Origin: Acephala macrosclerotiorum
Lineage: Eukaryota; Ascomycota; Leotiomycetes; Helotiales; Mollisiaceae
Assembly: GCA_014904845.1 (NCBI GenBank)
Contig: MU119321.1
Span: 1-64,000, forward strand
DNA length: 64,000 nucleotides
Direction of reading: 5' to 3'
Part shown: positions 1 to 13,180 of the stretch, piece after piece
Numbering within the stretch: the first letter of the stretch is position 1
Layout of the letters: the number at the start of each line of letters is the position of its first letter
Made by a program: the position numbers and the translations under genes
Notes under the pieces: generated by a model
Told to the model about the DNA's origin: nothing
Seen by the model: the letters and a program-made list of their open reading frames with translations, nothing else
The model's database searches: none

Positions 1-65
1 AATTTTTTTTTTTTTTTAATTTTTTTTTTTCGAAATTCGAAATAAATTTATTATATGAAAAAATG

Positions 66-340
66 ATTATAATAAAATTATATATATTTTTTTTAAAAAT
101 CTTTGTAAATAACTAGTTTCAAAAGTAGTATTAATTACGTGTTTTTTAATATATAAAAAATTTTCGTTTACTATAAATTAATTAATAATTTTTTTTATTT
201 TTATTTTAATTGATTAATTGATTGATTTACGAATTACGAATTACTTCGAATAAATTTAATTTATTGACTAAAACGAACTAATTTACGATTGAATTTTTTT
301 ATTTTGTATTTTATTATTTTTTTACAATATACGAAAAATT
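66..340 (+). repeat. terminal repeat copy 1 (degraded)
   Basis: Aligns along its length with the preserved copy at 16,358-16,630, differing by C-to-T and G-to-A changes. Shared landmarks include the stretch AAAAATC, TTTGTAAATA, then ACGTG, then three GATT units followed by TTACGAATTACGAATTACTT. Its tip is ATTATAATAAAATT, against ACTGTGGTGGGGCT in the preserved copy. It faces the inverted copy at 6,395-6,665, so the two probably bound one 6.6-kb element. Confidence 0.75.
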
Positions 341-3300
341 AATAAATATAATAAATAAAAAATAATTTTTTCGATTTAATTATTTATAATAAACAATTTT
401 TCGTTTTAATAATTTATTAAAATAATTTTTACGAGAATTTTAAATAGTTTTATAATAAAATATATATACGTAATAATAAAAATCAAATTAAAAATAAATA
501 ATAAATTATATAAAATATATATCGATTTTAATTGTTTTTATTTTTTAATCGATAAAAAATAAATGTAATTTATATCGAATTTATTTGTTAATAAATTCGA
601 GTTAATTATAGTCTCAAAAATCGATAAATTAATAAAATTTAATAAGTAAATTATTTTCATAATATATATATTCGAAATAATTAAAAAATAAAACGTATTT
701 AATAAAATTAAAATTCGTATATAAATAATTAAAAATCTCGATTTTAAATTTTTTTTAAATAATAAATTTTTATATTTATACTAAAAAAAATTAAACTATA
801 AAAATTGTATATTTATTGTCGATTTGTACGAAAATTTAATTATATTAATTCGAATTTTTACAAAAAAGTTCTATATTAAAAAAAAAAATTCTATATACGA
901 AAAATATTATAATTTTATTTTGAAAAATCGTTGTAATACTAATTATATATTTTTTATTATTTAAAAATTATTAATTTATATTCAATATTTAATACGTACG
1001 TATTTATAATATTATTATAAATAAAGTAAATTTCGTTATTATTACGAATTTAAATTTTATTAATTTATTAATCAAACGAAAAATCAAATTAAAAATATAT
1101 TAAAAATACGAGAAAAACGATTATTATATAATTGAATTAATTTCGAATAAAAACGAACAAAATTCAAACGATATTATTATATTCGCAAATAAAAAAATAT
1201 TAAATAATAATTGATTATTTTCTAGTAATATTATTAAATTAATCGACGTTTTAAAAATCGTATTAAATAATAGTATTTATATATATATTACAAATTTAAA
1301 ATTTATAATTTAATTCGAAGTTTTAATCGACGAATTTACGATTTATTAAATTAATAAAAATTTTATTAATTTTTTATTTAAATTATATATATTTATTTTA
1401 TTAATCGAAAATTAATAAAATATAAAAATCGTCGATAATAAATATTTTATTAATACAAAGAATTAAAAAATTATTAACGAAATATTTAATACTATATATA
1501 ATAAAAACAAATTCAAATAAATAATTTAATTAATATTTTTTAATTATTTTATATTTATAATTTGAAAAATAATTAAAAAAAAATTATATTCTCGTTTTAT
1601 TATTAATATAAAACTTATTAATAAAACGATAATTTTCGATATATACTCGATATTATATTAAAAAAAAATTATAAAAACTTTTAAAATTTTTTTTATTTAC
1701 GTTTAACGAATTATAAACTTGAAATTCTAATTATATTATTATTTCATTAAAGTTTTTATTAATAATATAATCGTTTTTTTAAAAATATTAAAAAATTATT
1801 TTTGATATTTATATGAAATATTTATTTTATTTGTAAAAATACGTTTGTATTTATTTCTATTAAAAAATTTTTTAAAATATTTATCGATTTATTTTTTTAA
1901 TTATCGTATAAACGAATTTAAAATATTTACGATCGAAAAACGAGTAATAATAATTAAAAATTTCGTTTTTTTTTAAAATTTAAAACTTTTTGAAAATATA
2001 TTTAAAAATAATAAATTAATTTCGATTTTATATATCGTTTTACGTGCAAATATTGAAATTACTACAATAATACAAAATACAAATATTTATATAAAAAAAA
2101 AAAAAAAAAAATTACGAGAAAAACAAAAGATTTACAAATTAAAAAAAAATATTATAAAATTTTTTTTAAATTTATTTATTAAATAAATGTATATTAATTT
2201 ATTACGATTTAAATAAATCGCTTTTTTTTAAAATCGATATTTCTAAAAACGATTTTAAAATTATAATTTTTTATTTAAAAAAAAATTATATTATTTTTAA
2301 ATAAATTAATTTTTTTTATTGAAAAATATTATTATTTTATTAAACTCGAAATAATATATTTATAAAAAACTTCGAATTATAATTTAAAATAATAAACGTT
2401 TTATTTAAATTTTAATAAATTATTTAATAATAAAAAATATTTATAATTAAATTTTTTTATTTATTTTTAATATTATTAAAATTAATATAAAATTTATTAC
2501 AATTTTCGAATACTTTTTTCAATTTAATCTCAAAATAAAATATATTTTTAAAAAATTAAATATTGTATTTAATATTTTAAATAAATTTAAAAATTTTTTT
2601 TTAATAAGTATTTCTAAAAATAATACTTTAAATAACTTTTATTTATTCTCAAAAATTATTATTAATTTAAAATACAAATTACAATTTACAAAAAATTATA
2701 TTAAAAATCGTTATTTCTATAAAATTTTAAAATTTCTCGATTAAAAAAAAAAACAAATTAATTTCTCAAAAAACTCAAATCAATAATCTTTTTTTTCTCT
2801 TACAAAATAATTTATTATTTTATATTTTTTACAAAAATCTCAATCGTTTTTATATTTTAAAAACTATATTTTATAATGTTTTTTTAAAAATCTATAATAA
2901 ATATTATTTCAATCTCAAAAAAATAAAATAAAAATTATCGAATTTCGCAATTCGTAAACTAATAAAAAAATTGATCGAATATTTAATTTATTATTTAAAT
3001 TATTTTTACAATAAGATTCTACGATTTTCAATATACGACTTTTTATAATCAATTTATATCGAATCAAAACTTTTTACAATAATCGCGATTAATTTTATTT
3101 TTAATCTTTTAATCGTAAAAATAATCGCTTTATAAAAAATTAAAAACTTCGATTTTTTTAATTATTTAATATTAATATTTTATAAATTCTTCAAAAAAAG
3201 ATTATTTATTTCAAAATATATTATATATACAATCGAAAATTAAATTAAAATTCTAATTACAATATTCGTATTTTGTAATTAAAAAATATTAAATAATATT

Positions 3301-6300
3301 ATTTTTAATCGAAATAAAAAATTCGTTTTTAAATTTTAATAAATTATTTTTAAGTCTATAAATACAAAACTACGAATATTTATTGTTTAATATTTGCAAA
3401 CAAATAAATTATTAAAACAAATTATATAAAAAATCGAAATCGATTTTTATTATTTTATTATATTTTATTTCGATTAATTATAAACGAATTATATTATTCT
3501 ATATTAAATCGCTATTAATAATATATTTATAATAATTATTAATATTAATTCAAACGAAATTATTATTGATTGTAAAATAAATACAATTTTATTATTTTTA
3601 TATAAATTAAATTTTTTTAATATTTTTAAAATCATTTGAAAATTTCATTAATAAAATACATAATTAATTATTGATTTTATTATTATATTTACCAAAGAAT
3701 AATACGATTTCAAATATAAACTGTTTACAAGAAATATTAACGATTTAATATATATTAAATTTTATAAAAATTACAATTTTTTAAATTATTTAAATTCAAA
3801 ACTAATAAAACAATAAATCGATTCTTTTTTTATTAAAAAATGTATTAATTATTTTATATATAAATTATAATTATTTTTTATTAAAAAATCTATTTAATTA
3901 TTTTTATTGTTTATTTATACTTCGTATTAAAAAGCAAAAATTCGTATAATAAATCAAAATCAAATATTGTAAAACTAATTAACGTCGATTCAAATAATAA
4001 ATATAATAATAATTAAAAATTTGAAAATGAAAAAATCGTCGATAAAAAATATATTTAATATAACGACAAAAACAATTTCAAGTATTTAATTAAATAAAAA
4101 AACTATAATAATATATAAAATTAATAATATAAAATCGAATTATTTAAAAACGTAATCGAATTTATTTAAAAATATGAAATTCGCGTATTAAAACTTTTAA
4201 TTCAAATTCGTATATGTATTTATTTAAAAAAGTAATCTCGAGTTTAATAACAAAAAATTGAATAATTATACAAATTTTAAAATTGTTTTAAAAAAACAAT
4301 CGATTTAAAAAAGTTTATATAGTTTTAATCGATCGAAAAATTTCATTTTTGAATTTATTATATTTATTTTATTTATTAATATAATTTTATTTGTTTATAA
4401 TTTGTTTAATTCAATTTTTTTTTATATAATATTTTTATTTTTAATAATTACAATAATTCAATTTTATCGATAATAATAATAATTTTTAAAATTGAAATTA
4501 TTTAGTTTTATTGTATATTTTATTTTTATAAAATAACGTATAGCGTTTAATAATAACGATTTCAATATTCGCAAATTTTTAATTTTTAATATAAATTTTA
4601 TTGAATTCGAAATTTTTTTATTTATTTTCAATATATGAAAACAATACGTTTTATCGTTTTTATTAAATAACAAATTAAATAATATTATTTATTATTTAAT
4701 TTTTTTTAATTTAATTTCAAATAAAAATAATAAATTCGTTTTTGATTACAAAATATTTTACAAATTTTATTGCAAATATAAAATAAATTTTTTAAAGATT
4801 TTATTATTATTTGTATTCAATTTTTCAATTTTTTTATCAAATTTTAAAAATATTTTATTAATTTCTCTAATAATTTCATTAGTTTTCTTATTTAAATTCA
4901 ATAATATTTTATTAAATTCTTTTACGATATATTAATTTTCTCAAGTATATATAAAGAAAATTCTTCAAATTCTTTTAACAAAAAAACACAAATTCAATAT
5001 TTTAATTTCTCAAATTCTCTAATCAAAAAACGATAAAAATTTTTAAAAAATTAATAAAACGTTTTTTTTTGTATAAAAAAATATCGAATTATTTATCGAA
5101 AAATTTTTAATAATAAACTATTTATTCAATTTCAAATCAATAAATTTTATATTAAATATAGCGATTTTTTTAATAATTTAAAATTTTTTATCGAACGATT
5201 ATTTATTAAATTAAATAAAAACAAACTTAAAAACGTTAAATTTTTTTAAATTTAAATAATTTTTATATTTATTTATTAATTTAACAAATCAAAAACGAAT
5301 TCAAACGTTTAATTTTAATTTTATAATTATCGATATAAAATTTTATTTTAATCGAATTAATTTTATTTTAATCAAATATTAATAAAACTTTTAAAATAAT
5401 AAAATAAATACAAAAAATTAAAATAAAAATAATTCGAAAATTAAATTAATTAAAATCGTAAACGATATATTAATAAATTTATTAAAACTAATAAACACTT
5501 TAATAATAAAGTTTTTAATATTTAAAAATATAAAATTAATCATTAAAATCAATATTAAAAATTATAACTTTTTATTACAATTTACAAGAAATTTTTTTTA
5601 GATTATATTAAAAACAATATAAAATATAAATTCAAAAAAAACATTGAAAATAATACAAATAAATTGTTTCGTTTTATAAAACAATTTAAAATCGAATAAT
5701 ATTTATTGTTTAAAAATTCGATAAAATTAGTTCTTTATTGTTAATTTAATTATTTTCAAGAATTAAACGTTGTAACGATTAATAACGACGAATTCGACAC
5801 TGTAAAAAAAATTAAAATTTTTTTCAAAGTTTGCACGTAAATTATATTGATTATTACAACAAATTACACGATAATTAATTTGAATATTTTACGATTTTCG
5901 TTAGTTTTTAGTATTTTTATTAAAACAAAATAAAATCGATTAAAAATACTTAAAATAAACGCAATAAATATCAATAAAAAAATCAAAAACAAAAACGTAA
6001 AAATTAATAAAATCGTTGTTTTTAAAAAATATAATTTATTTTTTAATATAAATATTATAAAAATTAATAATTTAAATTGATTATACAAATATTAAAAAAT
6101 ACTATAAAATTTATTAATAAATGTTTCTAATATTAAAATTTGAAAAAAATAAAAATCGATTATTAAATATATCGAAAAATTTATTTTAAAAAAAGTAATA
6201 TTTTAAAATTTTTAAAAGAATTTATTCGATTTTATTTCGAATGAAATACTAATTAAAATAAAAAATTTAATCGAAATAATTAATAAAATTCTAAAAATAC

Positions 6301-6394
6301 GATTTTATTATTCTCGAAATATAAAAAACTAATAAAAATCGTAATACGAGAAATATTTCGATTTTAAAACTTTAAAATACATTAAAAAAATTAC

Positions 6395-6665
6395 AAATAT
6401 TGTAAAAAAGCAATAGAGTACAAAGTAAAAAAGTTCAATCGTAAATTAGTTCCTTTTAATTAGTGAATTAGATTTATTCGAAATAATTCGTAATTCGTAA
6501 ATCAATCTATTAATCAATAAAACAGAAATAAAAATAGAAAAATTGTTGATTAATCTATAGTAAGCAAAAGCTCTTTATATACTAAAAAACACGTAATTAG
6601 TATTATTTTTGAAATTAGCTATTTATAAGAATTTTTGAAGAGAAAATATATAGTTTTACTATAAT
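6395..6665 (-). repeat. terminal repeat copy 2 (inverted, degraded)
   Basis: The reverse complement matches the preserved copy at 16,358-16,630 through its full length, including the inner end around the AGCAATRGAG/ACAAAG stretch and the tip ATTATAGTAAAACTATAT. It is less mutated than copy 1 and still contains TTCTCTTCAAAAATTC. I found no convincing target-site duplication outside the tips (left flank ends AAAAAATG, right flank begins CGTTTTTT). Confidence 0.75.
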
Positions 6666-6839
6666 CGTTTTTTTATATAATGAGCTCGTTTCGAGTCTCG
6701 AAAAAAAGAGTTAAAAAAAGAGAAAAGATTCACTTTAAATAAGAAATTTAAAGTTTGAAATCTTTTAAATTATCGTCGTTTTTTTTTTAAAAATTTAATA
6801 GTTTTTTTAATATTTTTATTAATATTAAACTTTTTTGTA

Positions 6840-6892
6840 GTTTGCTTTTTTTTCTTTTTAGAATTTAATAAAAAAGAAAAAAAAAACAAACG
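6840..6892. repeat. AT-rich hairpin
   Basis: Inverted repeat with arms of about 20 bp: GTTTGC followed by a T/C run, and the complementary A/G run ending AACAAAC, separated by a loop of about ten bases. It lies just outside the tip of the repeat ending at 6,665. No function is implied. Confidence 0.4.
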
Positions 6893-9800
6893 AATTTTAA
6901 ACTCAAATTTATCGTTAAAAATAATTAGATACTTTTAATTATTTTTTATAAACGCTATTAATCTTTTAGTCTCGTATTTAAAAAAAGACTTATTACTAAA
7001 AAATATTTCTATTTCTTTTATTTTAAGATATTGAAAAATTAATTTGATTTGAATTACAATTTGTTTTTACTAATAAATGTGCAAATATCTATTATTAAAC
7101 GAGTTCTAATAATCTAATTATTGAAAAATCTTATATCGAACAATAAAATAATCTAAAAATTTCGTACAACGAATTATATCGAAAATTGTATCGATTTTTT
7201 CAAATTAAATATTATCGAGAAAAAATTCGTTATTAGAAAATTCTTAAAATCGATTTTCGAAAAAAATTTAAAATTTGTTATAAACTTTTTTAAGTTTTTC
7301 ATAGATAGTATTACTAATGATTTTTTCGCCAATATTAATAAATATTAAATTTACGAAAAATAAAATAAAAAAATTAAAATTTTTAAAATTCTCAGTGTAT
7401 TTTTAATCGATAAAAGTCTTTATTTTATAGACGTATAATTTTAATTCTTAAGATTCTTTTTTTATAATATTTGATTGAATTTATTTTAAAAAATCTTTAA
7501 ATAAAATTCGATTTTTAGTACTAAAAAAAAAATTTATTCAAATAATTTCTTTAGAGAATTAAAATAATCAATTTATCGTTTTTCTATAATCGTTAAATCG
7601 CGAATAAATCATTTAAAGTTTACTAAAAAAAAAAAATTTAATATATAATAAATTTAAATCTTGAAATATATTTACTTTTTTTTCGTAGAAAAATTGATCA
7701 ATTTTATTGTTTTAATAGAGTTTAATAAACTAAGAAAAAGTAACGAGATAAAAAAAGTAATTTTTAAAAAATCGATAAAATAATAATTACAATTTAAAAT
7801 TCGTTTACAAAAACTAAACGATAAAAAAGAAATACGTATTATACAAAAAAAAAAATTCACTAAAAAAAGTTTATCGATAATAAAATTTTAATATATTAAT
7901 TTCTTTAAAAAAAAACGATAAAATTTTTTTTTTTTTATTTATTTGAAAAAATCTTATAAAGTAAAAATTATTACAATTTTTAAATCAACAAACGATTTGA
8001 TCGAAAAAACAAAAGTAAAAACGATAAAAACTCGCGAAAACTAAAATCAATTTTTTATTAACGTTTTTTGTTTATATTAAAAAATAATAAAAATATTTAT
8101 AAATTAAAAACGAATATCAAAATAAATTTAAACAAATTAAAAACTTTTTTTTTCAACGTACAATTTATAAATTTTAAATAATCGTATTTTTATAATTTTA
8201 ATTTGTTTTTTATCGTTTTTAAAGTATAAATTAAAATTCTCGTAAAACGTTATATAATAAACTCAATAAAATTGTTTAATGAATAAGTATTTGTAAGTAT
8301 TATAAACAGTATTTAAAATTTTAACGCGATTAGTGAAATTTAAAATATTAAAAAAAGCAACGTTTGATTTTTAGATACCGTTTATATTATACGCGTAATC
8401 AATTATCGAGCGTATATTATTTGATCGAAACTCGCGAATTAATCGAAATAAAATAATATTAAATTACGATAAAATAATAATAATTTCATATTTTTTTGAT
8501 ATAAATATAAATATATTATAATATTTCTTATTATCAATAATAAATTTTTTAAATTTAATTAACGTAAAAATCGAAACGAAAAAAAAAATAAATCGAAAAA
8601 TTCGAAAAATTTAAAAAATCTAAAAAAAACAAAAAGTTTTATACGAAAAAATTAATAATAATAATATTGTTATTATTATTATCGTTGTTATTATTATTAT
8701 TATTAATTAATAAAATTAATTAAAAAAATAAAATATTAATAGTTTTTCGAGATTTAATATTTTAAATATTTATATTACTAATAACGATAATCGATTATTT
8801 TTTAAATTTATTTGCAAAAATCGAAAAAAGTTTTTAATATATTTTTTAATTATTAAAAATTCGTAAAAATAAAAAATAAAACGCAATTTTTTCAAATTTA
8901 TTTTATTTAAATCTATAATTATTAGATCGTCGCTCGCATTTTTCAAGTATATTAACGCTTTTTTGCAATCGATAAATGGAAAAAATGTTTTTATAAATAG
9001 CGTATTGTAAACTTTGTTTTTTTTAATAATAATTATATTAATAATTTTAATAATTTCACGAGACGTAAAACGTTTTATACGAAATATTTGTTCGAGTTTT
9101 TAATATGTATATTTGTCGTAAAATCTATTAATAAAATTTTCAATAAATTATTGAAATATTTGAACTCGAAATTTTTTTTTCTAATTATAACGTTTAAATA
9201 TATTATTAAAAGTTTTAATTAGATTAAATCGAGTTTATTAAATCGCAATACGCGATTTTTCAATTTTATTTATTTTAAAAAATCTTAAAATAATACTATT
9301 TTTAATTTTTTTTTTTTATTTAATTAAAACTTTTTTTATTACGTTTTTAATTTTTATAAATTTATTATTAATATTACTAATTACAATTGCTTTTTTTTCA
9401 AGTAGTAATCTATTAATAATCTTTTATAGATTATTGAAATCGCGTTATACGATTTATATAAACGCATTATAATTATTTTCGTTTCGTTTTCTGTGTACGA
9501 AATTCGTACTTTTAAAGTTTAATAAAGTATTTCTTTGAAATATAATAATAATATTATAAAAATTTCGAGAATAAAAATTAAAATTATAAAATTTGCACAT
9601 AAAAAAACAATATAATAAATTGATCGAATTTTAAAAATAAAAAACGCGTAAATTTAAAAAAAAAAAATTTATTAATAAAATCGAAAAAAATTATAAATTT
9701 TTATATTTGTAAAAAAATTATATAAAAAAAGTAAACAAATATTTTTGCTTTTTAAATAATTAAAAATTGTAAAATTTATTTGTTTTTGCAAAGAAAATTT

Positions 9801-12175
9801 TTAAAGTGTATCAATATATATAATTGAAATATTATAACGCTAATTTCGAATAAAAAATTTTAAAAATTTTAAATAAACAGTTTTATATTGATTTTTTATA
9901 AAATATATTAAATAAATTTTAAAAAAATAAAAATAAAAAAAGTAAATACTTGTAAATCGATTTTATAAAAAATATATATATAGATTTTTAAAAAAAATCG
10001 TCGTAAAATATTTAAATAAATAAAATATATTTAATTAATAAAATTGTTTATATATAAAATAATACAAATTAAAACTTTAAAAAAATAAAAAAATAAATAA
10101 ATAATATTAAAAAAAATTATAATTTTTAAATTAATATAAAATTAAAAAATTGTAATTAAAAAATTTTAAAAAAAAAAAAAAAAAAATTAAATTTTTTTTT
10201 TATAAATTATAATAAATATTATATTAATAAACGTTTATACAATTTGAATATAATTAAATATAATCGAAATACATTTAAATATATTGAAATATGTTTAAAA
10301 ATATTCGAATATATTAAAAAATGTTTTTTATAAATTTTAAAAATTAAAAATTTTTAAAATTTTTTAAAAAAGAAAAAAAAATAATATAATTTCATTTTTT
10401 TATATAATAAAATCGTTTTAATTACAATAAAAGAAAAATAAAGTTTTCAAAACGTAAATAGAATCTATCAAAATAAACAAAAATATTCTAAAAAAAATCG
10501 ATAAAAAAATAAAATCACTATAAATAAAAAAATAAAAAATAATTTTTTTTCAATTAAAAAATCGTTATTATCTCGAAATTTAACGAATTTTTTTTATTTA
10601 TTCAATTTTTAAAAAATCGTATATACTTATTTCTCTCGATTTTACTAAATTTAAAAACACGAATTACAATTTTAATTTTTTTTTCAATTTCTTAAATACT
10701 TTATTTATTACGAAATTCTTTAATTGTTTTTTTTTTTGTATTTGCATTTTTATTATCGTTGAAATTAATAAATTTAATAGTATTCTCGTTTTTACTATTA
10801 TTTAAAAAATTTTAATATTTATTTCTTTTAACGAATTTCTTTAAACGATTTCTAATATATAATTTTCAAATTATCGTTTTATTTATTTTTTCGAGTAAAT
10901 AATTTTTTTTCAATTGATTTATTTAATAAACTCAATATAAATTTAATTATTTATATAATATTTTAATGTTTTTAAATATATTTTAATTAATAAATTTAAT
11001 ATTATATATTAAAATGAAATCTTTTTCTCGAATTAATTTTTTTTATATTTAATAATAAACATCGAAATATATTTGATTTTGTTTGTAATTACGCTTTTTT
11101 TTTAGTTTCGATTTTTTTATATTTTCGTTTCACATTTCAATTTATTTAATTTTCAATTTAAAAAACTTTACTCGATTATATATTTCATTTTAATCGAAAG
11201 TTTTTTAAATAAAAAATCGAATCTCAACAAATAAAACAATTTTTTTACTATAAATTATATAGAATAGTATACATTTAATTAATTTATAAATAGTCGTTTG
11301 ATTCGCAAAAAAAATAATTAATAAATGTTTTAATTAGTTTTTTTTGTTTTTTTTTTATTAAAGCAATTAATACGATAATAATAGATTAATATTTTCGTTT
11401 AATTATTTCGTTTATTTTCGAATTATATACGAAAATAGTAATTTATTTAATTTTAAGTTTATTTAATTTTTTAATAATAGTTTTTTTGAATTCGAGTTTT
11501 TCGTTTAATTTTATATAATTGAAAATATTGTATTTATAAATAATATTATTATAAATAAATTTGATAATCTTTTTAAAAATCGAATTTTTTATTAATTTAA
11601 TTTTAATTCAATCGAAAAAATCATTTTATATTACAATTAAATTATCGAATATTTTATATTATAAAAATTTAATTATATTTATTTTAATGCAATAAAATAA
11701 TAAAATTATTCTTTGAAAATATAAAGTTTTTTCGTATTTTTTTTTGTTTTTATATTAATAATCGTTATAATTTGCTATAAAATCTCGAACGTTTTTATAG
11801 TATTTCTTTTAATAATATCGATTAATTACTCGATAATAAGTACTTTTTTTTTTAGTATATTCGAATTTATTATATAGTTTAATTATAATTATTATACGTT
11901 GTTTTAAATCGTTTAAAATAAATCGAAATAAATAAAACTTAATAATATTTTTTTATAGTATTTTGTTTCGAACGTTGTAATCGACAATATTAGCAAAAAT
12001 ATTTTTTTGTTAATCGATTGTCAATAGTACCAACGATCTGCCAATAACGCGCACAATACAATTATTGTATGTTCAAATCTTTGGTATTTGAATTTAAAAC
12101 AATTACTAATAGTAATAATAAGCTCAAAAGAGTTGTTATTATTTTAAAAAGTAAAGTCTGATTTTTTTCGCTGGT

Positions 12176-12208
12176 AGCGCATATATTTCAATACGCTTTA
12201 TATGCGCT
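12176..12208. repeat. perfect 10-bp inverted repeat
   Basis: AGCGCATATA at 12,176-12,185 is mirrored by TATATGCGCT at 12,199-12,208 with a 13-bp loop. It abuts the 18-bp tandem array and lies in a part of the AT block that keeps more C and G than its surroundings. Confidence 0.6.
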
Positions 12209-12275
12209 GGTAAGAATTCATACGCTAATAAAGATTTATGCGTTGGTAAAGATATATGCGCTGGCGAAAATATGA
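12204..12275 (+). repeat. 18-bp tandem array (4 units)
   Basis: Four head-to-tail imperfect units of 18 bp start at 12,204, 12,222, 12,240 and 12,258. The consensus is close to GCGCTGGTAAAGATTTAT. The differences between units include RIP-type transitions (GCGCTGG, ACGCTAA, GCGTTGG). An 18-bp period could encode a hexapeptide repeat, but no open frame continues through it. Confidence 0.7.
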
Positions 12276-13102
12276 TCGATTAACTCGTTTTTAATATCTC
12301 TGGGTCAAAAAGCGCCGTAGTCTATAAAATAGCAATTTCAATGAATAGTAATTACATTAATCTTTAGATAATATCGTACAATTTAGTATGAAATAAAAAT
12401 ATTCGATAATTAAAACGATTTTCTCTATTATAAATACTTTTTATTATATTTCTTTTAAATACAAGTTTTTTCGTGGTTGTAATTCAAATCGCTTTCGACT
12501 TTATTTGATTGCTCTATAAAGACTAGTTTTTTAGTTGAAATTTATTTAATATTACAAAAATCGATTTATTTTTTGATTGTTAATCGTTGTAATTAAATTG
12601 ATTATTATTATCGTATATTTGAATTTACGTTTATTTAGAACTTATTATCAAATTAATTATATTCTTAAGATTCTTTGAATTATACATTGCGTGTTCGCCG
12701 TAGTTTTTTTTATGTTTATTCTAAGTATTAGAATTAGTTTAAAAGAATTTTTTATTAGAATTTTTTTTGATTTTTTTAGTGAAAAATTTCTAATCGCAAT
12801 TCTATAGAAAGATAAAGTAAAGTATTTCGTTTTTATTGTTTTCGAAATAAATATCGATTTTTGATTTAAACTTTTTTGTGATATTTTGTTCTATAATTGT
12901 AATTTGTATTAATTAGTCGATTACAAAATTCGATATAAATTAAATTTACGTGTTTTTTTTTTCTTTGAGTTAAAAGTAAACGTTTAAAATTAATATTAGT
13001 TTTATTATACTTATAATACGTCAAAATATAATTTATCGAGTTAAATACTTTAAATGTCGTTTTTTTCTTTTTTTGGACTGATTGAATAAGCGCGACTCGT
13101 TT

Positions 13103-13180
13103 GATAAACGATATTGATTCGATAGACGAGCGTTATTCGATAGAATTACATTGCTCGATAAATATTGAAGCGAATTGATC
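13103..13180 (+). repeat. second, weaker 18-bp periodic array
   Basis: The tetramer GATA recurs at exactly 13,103, 13,121, 13,139 and 13,157, inside units resembling TTCGATAGA. A further GAT near 13,177 may be a fifth. The period equals that of the array at 12,204, which suggests both belong to one degraded element, although the unit sequences differ. Confidence 0.45.

Noticed and set aside
4464..4673. Short open frames in AT block 1 (also 5,864-6,088 and 7,672-7,860)
   Set aside because: Composition is Phe/Ile/Lys/Asn-rich as expected from random AT sequence; some lack a real ATG and none shows a domain or codon signal.
12204..12275. CRISPR-like array
   Set aside because: Units are directly tandem with no spacers, and the context is a fungal nuclear genome.
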